Below are positions 1 to 8,726 of a stretch of 64,000 bases of DNA, piece after piece. This DNA is from Algoriphagus pacificus (GTDB lineage Bacteria; Bacteroidota; Bacteroidia; Cytophagales; Cyclobacteriaceae). The first letter of the stretch is position 1, and the number at the start of each line of letters is the position of its first letter. A program made the position numbers and the translations under genes. The notes beneath the pieces were generated by a model. It ran no database searches. It was not told the DNA's origin and was given only the letters and a program-made list of their open reading frames with translations. The stretch covers positions 248,001-312,000 of the forward strand of contig NZ_JAFKCU010000001.1 in NCBI RefSeq assembly GCF_017254845.1, read 5' to 3'.

Positions 1-951
1 TCTTTCTTTGACCTCTCCAGCCGCCATAAAGAATCCCAAAACAGTTTCATCGGGATTGTCCAGACTAATCATATTGCCACGGATATTGGCAGGCGGCGGA
101 TCAAAAACAGAACCGCTTAACTCTGATTGTTGCTTTACCAACCTTAGGAATCTATACGCTTCCTGAGATATACTGAATTGGGAAATATCAATTCTGAAAG
201 TATTGACAAACCGTAGCCCATTGTCCAAAACAAACCCTGCTGGCAACCGAGTACTTAATCCATTGAAATTATCATCCTGAGCAATGAATATTGCAGTATT
301 GCTGGTTTTCTCTGTTTTATAACATACTTCACAGCAATCCTTTGGTGCAGGAGCACGGCTTGGAGGTGGTTCGGTATAGAGGTCTGGCCTTGTTTCTAAT
401 ACATGAACAGACTCACCCTTTTTCCAAAAATAAAAATTGTTTTCATCTGCAGGATCCTTTAAATCCACCAAGAATTGTACCCCTGAATCCTCATTGATTT
501 CACCCTCTACAGGGATCCGCTCTACTTGATAAGAAAGATTATCTATGGGAGGTACAGCACTTAATTTCTCAGGAAGAGAGGTATAAACTTTTCCATCTGA
601 CAATTGAATCTGCAAAGTGTAAGACCTTCCAACTTCACCTGAAAATGAAGCAGGAGTCAGATAATTCCCTCTATTTTCATTGTCCTCGGTCAGAAATATA
701 ACCTTTCCTGTGTCGTCCCGCACAATGACTGTAGCACCTGCCACCGGCCTAATCAATCCTTCAAAAACACTTCCATAAGTATCACTTCGGGTGAGTTTGA
801 TGTTATGTGGACCTAGTTGATCAGTAATGATACCCTCAATTGTCAGCAACTGCAATCCTTCCTCTACCGTAACTTCGTAGGGATCTATGCAGCTGGCTAA
901 CGCTAAGATTATGATGAAAATATATTTTTTCAAAAATTCTGTTTTAGGCAT
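1..951 (-). CDS. DUF4249 family lipoprotein, 3' end cut by window edge
   Basis: 317 codons are visible from the ATG at 951 and the frame is still open at base 1, so the C-terminus is missing. The start encodes a lipoprotein signal (MPKTEFLKKYIFIIILALAS then Cys, about residue 21), so the mature protein should be a lipid-anchored periplasmic or outer-membrane protein. It is clearly a paralogue of the gene immediately upstream: both share the stretches HNIKLTRSDTYGSVFEGLIR (with S for N in the other copy), DDNFNGLST, SGSVFDPPPANIRGNMISLD and a DCCxxC cysteine cluster. Only 4 bp separate the two genes, so they are one transcript. DUF4249 proteins are typically encoded next to TonB-dependent receptors in Bacteroidota; a SusD-like ligand-handling role is inference. 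Confidence 0.85.
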   Translation of the reverse strand, partial: MPKTEFLKKYIFIIILALASCIDPYEVTVEEGLQLLTIEGIITDQLGPHNIKLTRSDTYGSVFEGLIRPVAGATVIVRDDTGKVIFLTEDNENRGNYLTPASFSGEVGRSYTLQIQLSDGKVYTSLPEKLSAVPPIDNLSYQVERIPVEGEINEDSGVQFLVDLKDPADENNFYFWKKGESVHVLETRPDLYTEPPPSRAPAPKDCCEVCYKTEKTSNTAIFIAQDDNFNGLSTRLPAGFVLDNGLRFVNTFRIDISQFSISQEAYRFLRLVKQQSELSGSVFDPPPANIRGNMISLDNPDETVLGFFMAAGEVKER

Positions 952-955
952 TTAA

Positions 956-2020
956 TCAGGGATTCCAATCTGCCGGTGGATTCAATTGCGAGCCCTCAAT
1001 CACCCTACAATCGTCCGGGATAATGGTTACTGGCTGTCTAAAATCAAGTTGATTTCCGTCAATATAAACGGTCTTTCGAGTTTCTCCAGCTGCTAGAAAA
1101 TACCCTAACACCACTTCTTCTGGATTATCCAGACTGATCATATTACCTCTGATATTTGCAGGAGGTGGATCAAAAACAGAACCTGAGATTTCCACTTGCT
1201 GCTTTACCAATCTCAAAAATCGATAAGCATCTTGCGATATACTTAACTGTGATAGAACTGTTCGGTAGGTTTCTACAAATCGATTTCCATCATCCTCAAT
1301 AAACCCTGCAGGAATTTTAGTACTCAAGCCATTAAAATTGTCATCCTGCGCAAGATAAATTCCTTGATTCCCCAATAACTCTGTTCTAAAGCAAGTGATA
1401 CAGCAGTCTTTTGGTTGAGGATCACGGCTCGGATTTGTTTCAGAAGGACGAGGGGTAAAAAGATCAGGCCTGGTCTTCAAGACGTAGGTCGATTCTCCAG
1501 TTCTATAATAATAGAAATTATTCTGGTCAGATGGATCGTCAATTTCAGCTATCAATTGCACCCCAGATCTTTCATTTATTTCGCCCTCCACTGCAATTTT
1601 CAAAACATCCACAGAAATATTCTTAAGCTCTGGACCAGATTCCACCCGCTCTGGAAAGGAGGTATATACTTTTCCATCAACCAGTTGGATTTGCAAAGTA
1701 TAAGCTCTTCCTATTTCTGCAGAAAAATTTGCAGGGGTATAATAAACTCCTCTATCTTCCGCGTCCTCGCTCAGAAAAGTGACTTTCCCCAAGTCATCCC
1801 TTACAATAACCGTAGCATTTGACACTGGTCGGATCAATCCTTCAAACACGCTTCCATAGGTATCACTTCTAGTCAATTTAATACTATGAGGACCTGGAGC
1901 TGAAGAGATAAATCCATCAACAGTAAGCAATTGAGCACCCTCTTCAATTTCAGCAGAATAGGGCTCAATACAGGCCGCCAAAAGAAATAATAGAATTACG
2001 TAGTAATATTTTCTCAGCAT
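956..2020 (-). CDS. DUF4249 family lipoprotein
   Basis: This is a 354-residue protein with a short signal peptide ending in a lipobox (LLFLLAAC, Cys17), predicting lipid anchoring. An extracellular-type beta-rich region follows (LLTVDGFIS, then VSNATVIVRDDLGKV, which looks like a carboxypeptidase-regulatory-like strand pattern). A DCCITC cluster sits in the middle and the conserved block SGSVFDPPPANIRGNMISLD is near the C-terminus. The gene lies 4 bp downstream of the TonB-dependent receptor gene and 4 bp upstream of a second copy, so it is the middle of a tandem duplication within an operon. The family is known to pair with TonB-dependent receptors; its ligand is unknown. Confidence 0.87.
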   Translation of the reverse strand: MLRKYYYVILLFLLAACIEPYSAEIEEGAQLLTVDGFISSAPGPHSIKLTRSDTYGSVFEGLIRPVSNATVIVRDDLGKVTFLSEDAEDRGVYYTPANFSAEIGRAYTLQIQLVDGKVYTSFPERVESGPELKNISVDVLKIAVEGEINERSGVQLIAEIDDPSDQNNFYYYRTGESTYVLKTRPDLFTPRPSETNPSRDPQPKDCCITCFRTELLGNQGIYLAQDDNFNGLSTKIPAGFIEDDGNRFVETYRTVLSQLSISQDAYRFLRLVKQQVEISGSVFDPPPANIRGNMISLDNPEEVVLGYFLAAGETRKTVYIDGNQLDFRQPVTIIPDDCRVIEGSQLNPPADWNP

Positions 2021-2024
2021 CTTC

Positions 2025-4424
2025 TTAGAACTTAATTGAATAACTGATACTTGGTAATGGAACTCCCAAAACTGCCAACTTCAAGGCCTGAGGCGGTGCT
2101 CCTAACTCATCCACAAAGAACAAGGAGAATGGGTTTTTCCTACCATACACATTCAGAATAGAGAAGGTCCAATCGCCATCATAGAATTTGCCTTTACCCT
2201 TCAGTTTAAAATTGACTGCTAAATCCAATCTATGGAAATCAGGTAGGCGCTGTTCGTTTCTTCTGTCAAAATACGCAAGGCTATTTCCAGAATAGTCAAA
2301 TTTCGCTTCTGGGAAAGTAACCGGACGACCAGTGCTATATCCGAAAGTTGCTGACACGGAAGTATTGGTACTCACCTTATAATTACCAATTAAAGTCACG
2401 TCATGTGGCTTATCAAAATTGGAAGCATACCATTCTCCATCATTGATTATTTCCTCTTCGAATGGAGTAATAACCTGTCTTAAGCTTCTTGAGTAAGTAT
2501 AGGAAACCCAACCAGTAAGACGTCCCAAATTCTTTTTGACATATAGCTCTATCCCGTAAGCTCTGCCATTGGCTGGGACAAGTTCCGTTTCGATATGGTT
2601 TTGAAGGATCAGGTTTGCTCCGTCTTTGTATTCCACCACATTTTGGATGTCTTTGTAGTAAACCTCAACGGATGTTTCAAAAATATTCCCCTTGAAATTG
2701 TTGTAAAAACCTAAAGAAATCTGATCCACGATTTGTGGTTTCAGGTAATTATCACTCAACTTCCAAATATCGGTTGGTGCAATTGTGGCTGTGTTTGAAA
2801 TCAAATGAATGAATTGGTACATTTTATTGTATCCAACTTTAATAGAGCTGCTTTTGGAAAAGGAATATCGAAGAGATCCTCTTGGGCCTAAACCATTATA
2901 AGATTCAATTTTTTCACCATCAGCATAGGTGGTTTCACTGATAGCAGAACCATCTGAAATAGGTTCGTTTTCAGCATATTGTCTTACCACTCGCGGACCA
3001 TAGTAGTTGTACATGTCATATCTTAAACCATAAGACATCCCGAATTTTTCCCCGATTTCAAATTCATGCTGAAAGTGAACCCCTGATTCTCTACCCAATT
3101 CATCCTGTACTTTCTTCGGTAAAATTCCAGACTCTTGACCTTGAGAAGGAATCAATTCCCCTGGCTGCAATTTGACCTGCTTAATATCAGCTCCAAAAGT
3201 AATTTTATTGGTTTCACTGAACAGGTAATACATATAAGCTTTCACTCCGAAATCCTGTATTCCAGAATTCAGATCAAAATCATTGATTCCCGATCTATTG
3301 AAAATACTGTAATCATATTGGGTGTAATAGCCTAAGGCTTCAATACCCATTTTTGTGTTAAATCTGCTTTTCCACTGAAGTGAATGGCTGTTATTTTTCC
3401 AGGAAATGGTTGTATCTGAGGCAAAAGCAAAGTCATCGTAAGAGGTGTAATAACTGTAGGTAAACTCTGTGTTTTCAGAAACTGGGGCAGAGATCACCAA
3501 ATTACCATCATAGAAATTAGCTTGAGAATTTTTCAAATCCGGATTGCTCAAGGCTCCCAAGAACCAATTGATATAAGATCCCCTGAAACCTCCACGGATG
3601 GAAACTTTTTCCTTAACAAGTGGACCATTGAATCCGACTTTTCCAGAAAAATTACTCAACATCAAATCACCACCCCATCGATCGATCGAACCGGCTTTTG
3701 GTAAAATATCCAAAATACTGGAGCCTCTCCCACCGAATCTTGCAGGAATAACAGATTTGTACAAAGTAACATCGTTAACAGCATCCGCATTGAAGGATGT
3801 GAAAAGTCCGAAAAGGTGTGTTGGATTATAAATTGGAGCACCTGCAAACTGTATCAGATTTTGATCTGCTCCTCCCCCTCTGACATTCAAACCTGCTGCT
3901 GCTTCACCCACTTGGCTCACTCCTGGAAGTGTCGCCATGGACCGGATGATATCTACTTCTCCTAAAAATGGGGGCAATTCACGCATGGTATTCATGCTCA
4001 ATGTAATCGCTCCCATATCGGTAGATCGGATGTTTTTCTCAGGATCTCTTCCGTAAATCACCACATCATCCAATTGAAAATCTTCTTGGATCATCCTTAT
4101 TGCAATCCTTCCATCGCCAACGGCAGTAATTGGATAGATTATAGTTTCGTAGCCTACATACCTAAATTGGAGATTGTACTCTGCCCTTTCCAAAGTCAAT
4201 TCAAAGGCACCATTATTATCAGTGATCCTATTAATATTTAACTCAGGAACTGTGACAGTGGCTCCAACCAATGCATCTCCTGTGATCTCATCAGTAATCC
4301 TTCCACTGATTTTGATCCCCTTTAATTGACCAATATCCCGTCCAACTACTTCGCGCTTGACTTCCGTTTGCGCGAAGCTCCAATGACTGGCTAGTATAAA
4401 TAGAACTAGTAAAAGTTTTTTCAT
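2025..4424 (-). CDS. TonB-dependent outer-membrane receptor with carboxypeptidase-like N-terminal domain
   Basis: 799 residues. A cleavable signal peptide (ends SHWSFAQ, about residue 19) precedes a carboxypeptidase-regulatory-like domain (about 36-115, GRITDEITGDALVGATVTVP) and a plug domain (about 130-245) with LNVRGGGADQNLIQFAGAPI and IPARFGGRGSSILDI. The rest is a 22-strand-type beta-barrel with alternating aromatic residues, ending ISYSIKF. At about 800 residues it is shorter than classic SusC proteins (about 1000) and matches the DUF4249-associated receptor type. It is co-transcribed with the TIG-kelch lipoprotein upstream (9-bp gap) and DUF4249 lipoproteins downstream. It should import a ligand across the outer membrane using TonB energy; the ligand cannot be read from sequence. 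Confidence 0.9.
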   Translation of the reverse strand: MKKLLLVLFILASHWSFAQTEVKREVVGRDIGQLKGIKISGRITDEITGDALVGATVTVPELNINRITDNNGAFELTLERAEYNLQFRYVGYETIIYPITAVGDGRIAIRMIQEDFQLDDVVIYGRDPEKNIRSTDMGAITLSMNTMRELPPFLGEVDIIRSMATLPGVSQVGEAAAGLNVRGGGADQNLIQFAGAPIYNPTHLFGLFTSFNADAVNDVTLYKSVIPARFGGRGSSILDILPKAGSIDRWGGDLMLSNFSGKVGFNGPLVKEKVSIRGGFRGSYINWFLGALSNPDLKNSQANFYDGNLVISAPVSENTEFTYSYYTSYDDFAFASDTTISWKNNSHSLQWKSRFNTKMGIEALGYYTQYDYSIFNRSGINDFDLNSGIQDFGVKAYMYYLFSETNKITFGADIKQVKLQPGELIPSQGQESGILPKKVQDELGRESGVHFQHEFEIGEKFGMSYGLRYDMYNYYGPRVVRQYAENEPISDGSAISETTYADGEKIESYNGLGPRGSLRYSFSKSSSIKVGYNKMYQFIHLISNTATIAPTDIWKLSDNYLKPQIVDQISLGFYNNFKGNIFETSVEVYYKDIQNVVEYKDGANLILQNHIETELVPANGRAYGIELYVKKNLGRLTGWVSYTYSRSLRQVITPFEEEIINDGEWYASNFDKPHDVTLIGNYKVSTNTSVSATFGYSTGRPVTFPEAKFDYSGNSLAYFDRRNEQRLPDFHRLDLAVNFKLKGKGKFYDGDWTFSILNVYGRKNPFSLFFVDELGAPPQALKLAVLGVPLPSISYSIKF

Positions 4425-4433
4425 ATTCAGAGA

Positions 4434-5891
4434 TTATAGTCCATTTGGATCAAACTTGTAAAGATTCATAGGGAAACTACCAGCTATTGTAATGTCAGGC
4501 ATTCTCATAATATATAGGAAGCCATCTTTTTCAAAATGAGCCACAGTTATATCTTGTGCCGTTCTAGGAATATCATTTTTTGATATCCATGTCATGGTGT
4601 TCAGATTTAACTCCCACAAATCAGTCGTTCTTCTATATAAACCAACATAGGCTTTGTCCCCAATGACTTGCCCCATTCCATACCCTTGGCCTAGGTTACC
4701 TGGGTAAGTGGAAACAGAATTCCATTGCCCAGAACTCACATCATACTTCCAAAGAATCGCCTCGGAATCCACCACATAAAAATTTCCTTCGTATACGAAA
4801 TTTGCATTGGTTGCTGAAAACTCGACTGGACTTTCAGGAAGATTTTGCCAAGCCTTAGTGGATGGATTATATTTTCTTAATGCTAAAGGGTTTCCTTCTT
4901 TACTACCCAAAACGTATAAACTTCCATTGGACTCAAAAGCAATTGATTCTCTACTTTCAAATGGTAAATCCGGAAGCCTTTCAAAACCCCCTCCGTTTAT
5001 TCTCCAGAAAGACTGATTAATTGTATAGGGATTGGGAGTAAGCGCTGCAGTTCCTCCTCCGATATAATTATTTGTAAAAAATGCAAATGACCTTGAACTT
5101 CCTGGAAATGAAACTTCTTTCCATGATTTAGAGCCTAAATCAAACTGCTGAAACTTTGAATAAAAACTATTTTTTGAAACGGTCCCAAGCCCAATAATTA
5201 GACCATTGGAGGCATTATAAAAAACATTATCGTAGATTCTAACTGATTCAGGGAATTTAGAAATCAGTTCATAAGTACCTATTTGATATTCAAAGGAAGT
5301 AGGGAATTCTAGGGTTTTGTCTTGAACTACCACCCTTATTGGAACAGATACATTGCTAGCACTAGGAATTGTAACCTTAATTCTAGATTCAAAATCCAGA
5401 GAATTTATAACTGCTTCATTTTCTCCAAAAAACACTTTTGTGTCAGCTGTGAAGTTTTGACCGATTATATCTAAGGTTTGACCAACAGCTCCGAATGTAG
5501 GAGAGAAACTTTCCAAAACTGGACCAAGTGTGTTCAATTGAATTACGTTTCCAAACTGGATCTCTCCTCCTAGATCCATAAACGTCTTCGCGAAATAGCT
5601 CTTGGAATTTGTCAACCCGTTTGCCTCCCCGATGAATCTACCAGGACCATCCTTAGGACCAAGAGAAATTATAATTGGCGAAGCAAAAGCCTCATCTTCC
5701 GAAAGATAAAAACCATGATCGGCAACAGTGATTGTTTGATTTGTTATTAAGCGACCAAGAAGTCTGACATTTTCGGCACTTGTGTAAAGCACCTCTTCTG
5801 TAACCAAAACAGTTGTTTCGGATTCTTCTTCAGTACAAGCCCATCCCAAAAAAAGCACAATTAAAATGCTCAGAGATAGAAGTTTTCGCAT
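4434..5891 (-). CDS. IPT/TIG and kelch-repeat surface lipoprotein
   Basis: 485 residues beginning with a lipoprotein signal (LIVLFLGWAC, Cys19) followed by an acidic TEEESE tract, a pattern reminiscent of surface-export signals of Bacteroidota lipoproteins. Residues about 125-200 form an IPT/TIG immunoglobulin-like fold (SFSPTFGAVGQTLDIIGQNF, then ITIPSASN-like spacing). The C-terminal 280 residues contain repeated W/Y-rich kelch-like blades (SKSWKEVSFPGSSR, TKAWQNLPESP, SGQWNSVSTYPG, MTWISKNDIPR), predicting a beta-propeller. It is the first gene of the operon leading into the TonB receptor, which suggests a surface binding partner of that receptor. No catalytic signature is visible. Confidence 0.82.
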   Translation of the reverse strand: MRKLLSLSILIVLFLGWACTEEESETTVLVTEEVLYTSAENVRLLGRLITNQTITVADHGFYLSEDEAFASPIIISLGPKDGPGRFIGEANGLTNSKSYFAKTFMDLGGEIQFGNVIQLNTLGPVLESFSPTFGAVGQTLDIIGQNFTADTKVFFGENEAVINSLDFESRIKVTIPSASNVSVPIRVVVQDKTLEFPTSFEYQIGTYELISKFPESVRIYDNVFYNASNGLIIGLGTVSKNSFYSKFQQFDLGSKSWKEVSFPGSSRSFAFFTNNYIGGGTAALTPNPYTINQSFWRINGGGFERLPDLPFESRESIAFESNGSLYVLGSKEGNPLALRKYNPSTKAWQNLPESPVEFSATNANFVYEGNFYVVDSEAILWKYDVSSGQWNSVSTYPGNLGQGYGMGQVIGDKAYVGLYRRTTDLWELNLNTMTWISKNDIPRTAQDITVAHFEKDGFLYIMRMPDITIAGSFPMNLYKFDPNGL

Positions 5892-5920
5892 GAGTTTTTT
5901 CTTGTAATAAATTTATTAAC

Positions 5921-5950
5921 CAAAAATATAGAAATACTGATCACAAACAA
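5921..5950 (-). promoter_or_regulatory. Bacteroidota-type promoter of the TIG/TonB-receptor operon
   Basis: On the minus strand, TTG (5950-5948), a 19-bp spacer and TATTTTTG (5928-5921) match the Bacteroidota TTG-N19-TAnnTTTG consensus. The -7 box ends about 30 bp before the ATG at 5891. The rest of 5892-6127 is AT-rich with no gene seen. Confidence 0.5.
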
Positions 5951-6127
5951 TTTTTAGCTGGAATCAAATTCTAAAAATTCGGAATTGAAAGGTCAAAAAT
6001 TACTGATTTCACAATGAAAAAGTGTTTTAATTGAAAAATATGGGTCAAAAGCAGATAATTAATATCAAATTTTTGCACCTTTTTTTAACCTTAGGGTATT
6101 TAAAAAATCAAAACCTCGGAAACTCAA

Positions 6128-6835
6128 TCAGAACCCCAAAAGGAATCCAGAAACGACGGAACTATAGGATTCATGCGGGGATCCATCTGGGTTTTTGATG
6201 ATGATTTCTGAGACAAATAGCTCTTTTGAATGAAAGGAAAAAGAACATATCATACGAAGTATTTTCTTTTCTTGCCGATCGCGGATCAGATATTTCCTGT
6301 TCAAAAAGAAGGATTCTTTGGCAGCTACTTTCTCAAAATCCATCATTTGCCTTTCCGGTAAAATCACCCAAAATTCTCCATCTCTTTCCAATAACTTGGA
6401 TGCGGAAATCACTAAATCTTCAAATGACAATTCATCCGTATGAAGTGCCTGATTCCGCTGTTGATCCTGAGATTTGAGGTGATGTGGAAAATAAGGGGGA
6501 TTACTGACGATTAGATTAAAAAGATCAGGGGAAGAAAAGTCCTGAAACTTCCCTCTCCAAATACTCAATTGTTTGGCAAAGACACTTTCCTCAAAATTAT
6601 CCTTTGCTTGATCTGCTGCCTCTTGATCCAGCTCAACTGCTGTTATCTGCGCCTCGTCAAAACGTTGGGCTAACATCAAGGCAATCACACCTGTTCCTGT
6701 ACCAACATCAAGAATCATTTTTGGATTTTCAGCTGTCGCTAATCCTCCCAACAAAACCGCATCTGTGCTGATTTTCATGGCACATCGGTCCTGATTGATC
6801 CGAAATTGCTGAAATTGAAACCAGCTATTTGCCAT
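6128..6835 (-). CDS. trmN: tRNA1(Val) (adenine-37-N6)-methyltransferase family protein
   Basis: 235 residues with a class I SAM methyltransferase core. Motif I is ILDVGTGTGVIALMLAQRF (about 42-60), an acidic ribose-binding residue follows in ITAVELD, and the N6-adenine motif IV NPPYF is at about 112-116. NPPY is the signature of N6-adenine methyltransferases, and the length and C-terminal region (RQEKKILRMICSFSF) fit the TrmN6/YfiC family, which makes m6A37 in tRNA-Val. The start codon overlaps the stop of the upstream DUF2179 gene in a TGATG, so translation is probably coupled. Confidence 0.85.
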   Translation of the reverse strand: MANSWFQFQQFRINQDRCAMKISTDAVLLGGLATAENPKMILDVGTGTGVIALMLAQRFDEAQITAVELDQEAADQAKDNFEESVFAKQLSIWRGKFQDFSSPDLFNLIVSNPPYFPHHLKSQDQQRNQALHTDELSFEDLVISASKLLERDGEFWVILPERQMMDFEKVAAKESFFLNRKYLIRDRQEKKILRMICSFSFHSKELFVSEIIIKNPDGSPHESYSSVVSGFLLGF

Positions 6836-7485
6836 CAGGTTCTGGCTTTGCTAAAAAAGCTCATATTAAAGCGTGGCTTATCATCCATCACATTCAATTC
6901 ATCCTCTGAAACCCGCTTCACGCTTTCTATTGTATAAAAGGCCTTCTCATCCAGGCTTTTCACTTTTTCTATGAATTTTGCCAAGGCCTCTCTTTTCATC
7001 ACTGTAAAGGTCAACTGAACTTTGCCATACCTTCCTTCCGCTCCTACATTGGTAAATCTAAAGTCTTCATTTTTCATGTATTCCATGAGCTCAGGGTTTG
7101 GCTTAGGAGTGATAATTCGTACTAAAACTCGACCTAACGCTAATTTTTCTTCAAAATACATCCCAACGTAAGTTCCTGTTCCAAAACCTGCAGCATAGGC
7201 GACATAAGACATGGGATTATTGATATTCTGAAAAATCTGCCCGATGGCCAACAACCAAATTAATGCCTCAAAAAACCCAAGAAACGGAGCAATATTCTTT
7301 TTCCCATTCATCATAAACATGATTCGAAGGGTATTGATCGAAACATCGCCAACACGTGCACAAAAAATCAAAAGCGGCATTATCAGATAGTTGAATAAAT
7401 TTTCTGAAATCCCCAGTGAAAGCATGAAATCTTGCATTTTTTTCGGTTTTGGTTGTCCAGGCAAAATTACATGGTAATCCTCCAT
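6835..7485 (-). CDS. DUF2179/UPF0316-type membrane protein
   Basis: 216 residues. About three hydrophobic segments lie in residues 30-110 (LIMPLLIFCARVGDVSINTL, APFLGFFEALIWLLAIGQIF, MSYVAYAAGFGTGTYVGMYF). A soluble C-terminal DUF2179-like alpha/beta domain follows (RVLVRIITPKPNPELMEYMK ... QLTFTVMKREALAKFIEKVK). The order membrane domain then DUF2179 matches the UPF0316 family, whose biochemical function is not established. The C-terminus overlaps the trmN start by one base and the MFS gene lies 33 bp upstream, consistent with one transcript. Confidence 0.78.
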   Translation of the reverse strand: MEDYHVILPGQPKPKKMQDFMLSLGISENLFNYLIMPLLIFCARVGDVSINTLRIMFMMNGKKNIAPFLGFFEALIWLLAIGQIFQNINNPMSYVAYAAGFGTGTYVGMYFEEKLALGRVLVRIITPKPNPELMEYMKNEDFRFTNVGAEGRYGKVQLTFTVMKREALAKFIEKVKSLDEKAFYTIESVKRVSEDELNVMDDKPRFNMSFFSKART

Positions 7486-7518
7486 AAAAGAAGGAAAGAA
7501 GAGGATATTGGCAAATAC

Positions 7519-8685
7519 TTAGATCTTCCTGTCTCTACCTGCGGCCATCCCAAATCCAGTGAACAATACGGAGAAAAAGACCAAAAACCAGATTAAAATA
7601 TTCCAGGAACCGAAAAGGTCCAAAGAAATGCCAAAAAGCATGGGACCCAAGGCGGCTAAATAATATCCAGAAGATTGAACCATTGCCGATAATTTGGCTG
7701 TAGTCTGATCTTCTGAAGTCCGCAATGAAATCAAAGTATAGGCAATACTTAAACTTGCTCCCATACCAAGTCCAATAATAGTCAGGGACAAATAGGTGAT
7801 CCATTCGGTCTCGAAAAAGAGCCCAAGAAATCCAAAAATATAGGCTATACCTACAATCAGAACAACTCCTGATTGTTGTCTGAGTCTGATCAAAACCGAA
7901 GGTGCAAAATAAGACCCTATTAAAGAAACCAGCTGCATGATGGATGAAACAGCTCCGGCTTCTACTGGCGACCAACCTCTAGCTACCAACATATCTGGCA
8001 ACCAAGCTGTCAGTGTGAAATACATTACGGATTGGCAACCCATAAAAATCGTTATTTGCCAAGCCAATTTTGATTTCCAGACGTTTTTTGCTGGTTTGGA
8101 TTGAGTGTCCATTCCTGCTTTTGGACGACTTAGTTGAGGAATCCAGATAAGTAATGCCAAAACCATGAAGATTGCCCAAAAGGCTAAGGAGCCTCTCCAA
8201 CCGAAATTCAAATCAACAGCGATTGGTACGGAAGTTCCAGCAGCAATAGCAGCAAATAAAGACATCATTGTTGCCAATAAAGCTGTCATTAATCCCAGCT
8301 TTTGGGGCAGTCGAACTTTAATTAAAGGGATCAATAGGACATTCGCGATCACTATTCCTATCCCAGTCATAGCTGTCCCAAGCAACAACAATTCAATTCC
8401 TCCTACTACACGAAGTATGACTCCAGCGGTCAAAATAGAAATGCCTAAAAAAACGGCTCTTCCCATTCCCATTTTCTTTCCGATAGCCGGAGCAAAAAGG
8501 GAAAAAGTAGCAAAGGTTAATAAGGGTAAAGTTGTCAGGAATCCGGCCAGCCCATTTGATAATCCTAAATCCTCACGAATAAATGGAATCAAAGGCCCAA
8601 CGGAGGCTATTGAAGTCCTCAAATTAATGGAAATCAATAAGATCCCTGTAATTAAGAGAGACTGGGAAGATGGAGATTTTATCAA
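7519..8685 (-). CDS. Major facilitator superfamily transporter, CynX/NimT-like
   Basis: 388 residues with about 12 hydrophobic segments and the two-halves arrangement of MFS carriers. The N-terminal stretch LRTSIASVGPLIPFIREDLG followed by GLAGFLTTLPLLTFATFSLF is typical of the CynX/NimT (cyanate / 2-nitroimidazole) group, with ALGPMLFGISLDLFGSWN at the end of the second half. It acts in the inner membrane, but the substrate cannot be deduced. It lies between hemH and the DUF2179 gene on the same strand with short gaps. Confidence 0.83.
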   Translation of the reverse strand: MIKSPSSQSLLITGILLISINLRTSIASVGPLIPFIREDLGLSNGLAGFLTTLPLLTFATFSLFAPAIGKKMGMGRAVFLGISILTAGVILRVVGGIELLLLGTAMTGIGIVIANVLLIPLIKVRLPQKLGLMTALLATMMSLFAAIAAGTSVPIAVDLNFGWRGSLAFWAIFMVLALLIWIPQLSRPKAGMDTQSKPAKNVWKSKLAWQITIFMGCQSVMYFTLTAWLPDMLVARGWSPVEAGAVSSIMQLVSLIGSYFAPSVLIRLRQQSGVVLIVGIAYIFGFLGLFFETEWITYLSLTIIGLGMGASLSIAYTLISLRTSEDQTTAKLSAMVQSSGYYLAALGPMLFGISLDLFGSWNILIWFLVFFSVLFTGFGMAAGRDRKI

Positions 8686-8726
8686 GATCGGAATTGAAAA
8701 CTGGAGATGGAATATATAAAATTATC

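Noticed and set aside
7535-7975. Overlapping frame inside the MFS gene on the same strand
   Set aside because: It is a frame-shifted reading of transporter codons with aberrant Phe/Trp/Arg content.
8165-8719. Long open frame opposite the MFS transporter
   Set aside because: It is antisense to a clear 12-helix transporter and has the repetitive Pro/Lys/Ile composition expected from a shadow frame.
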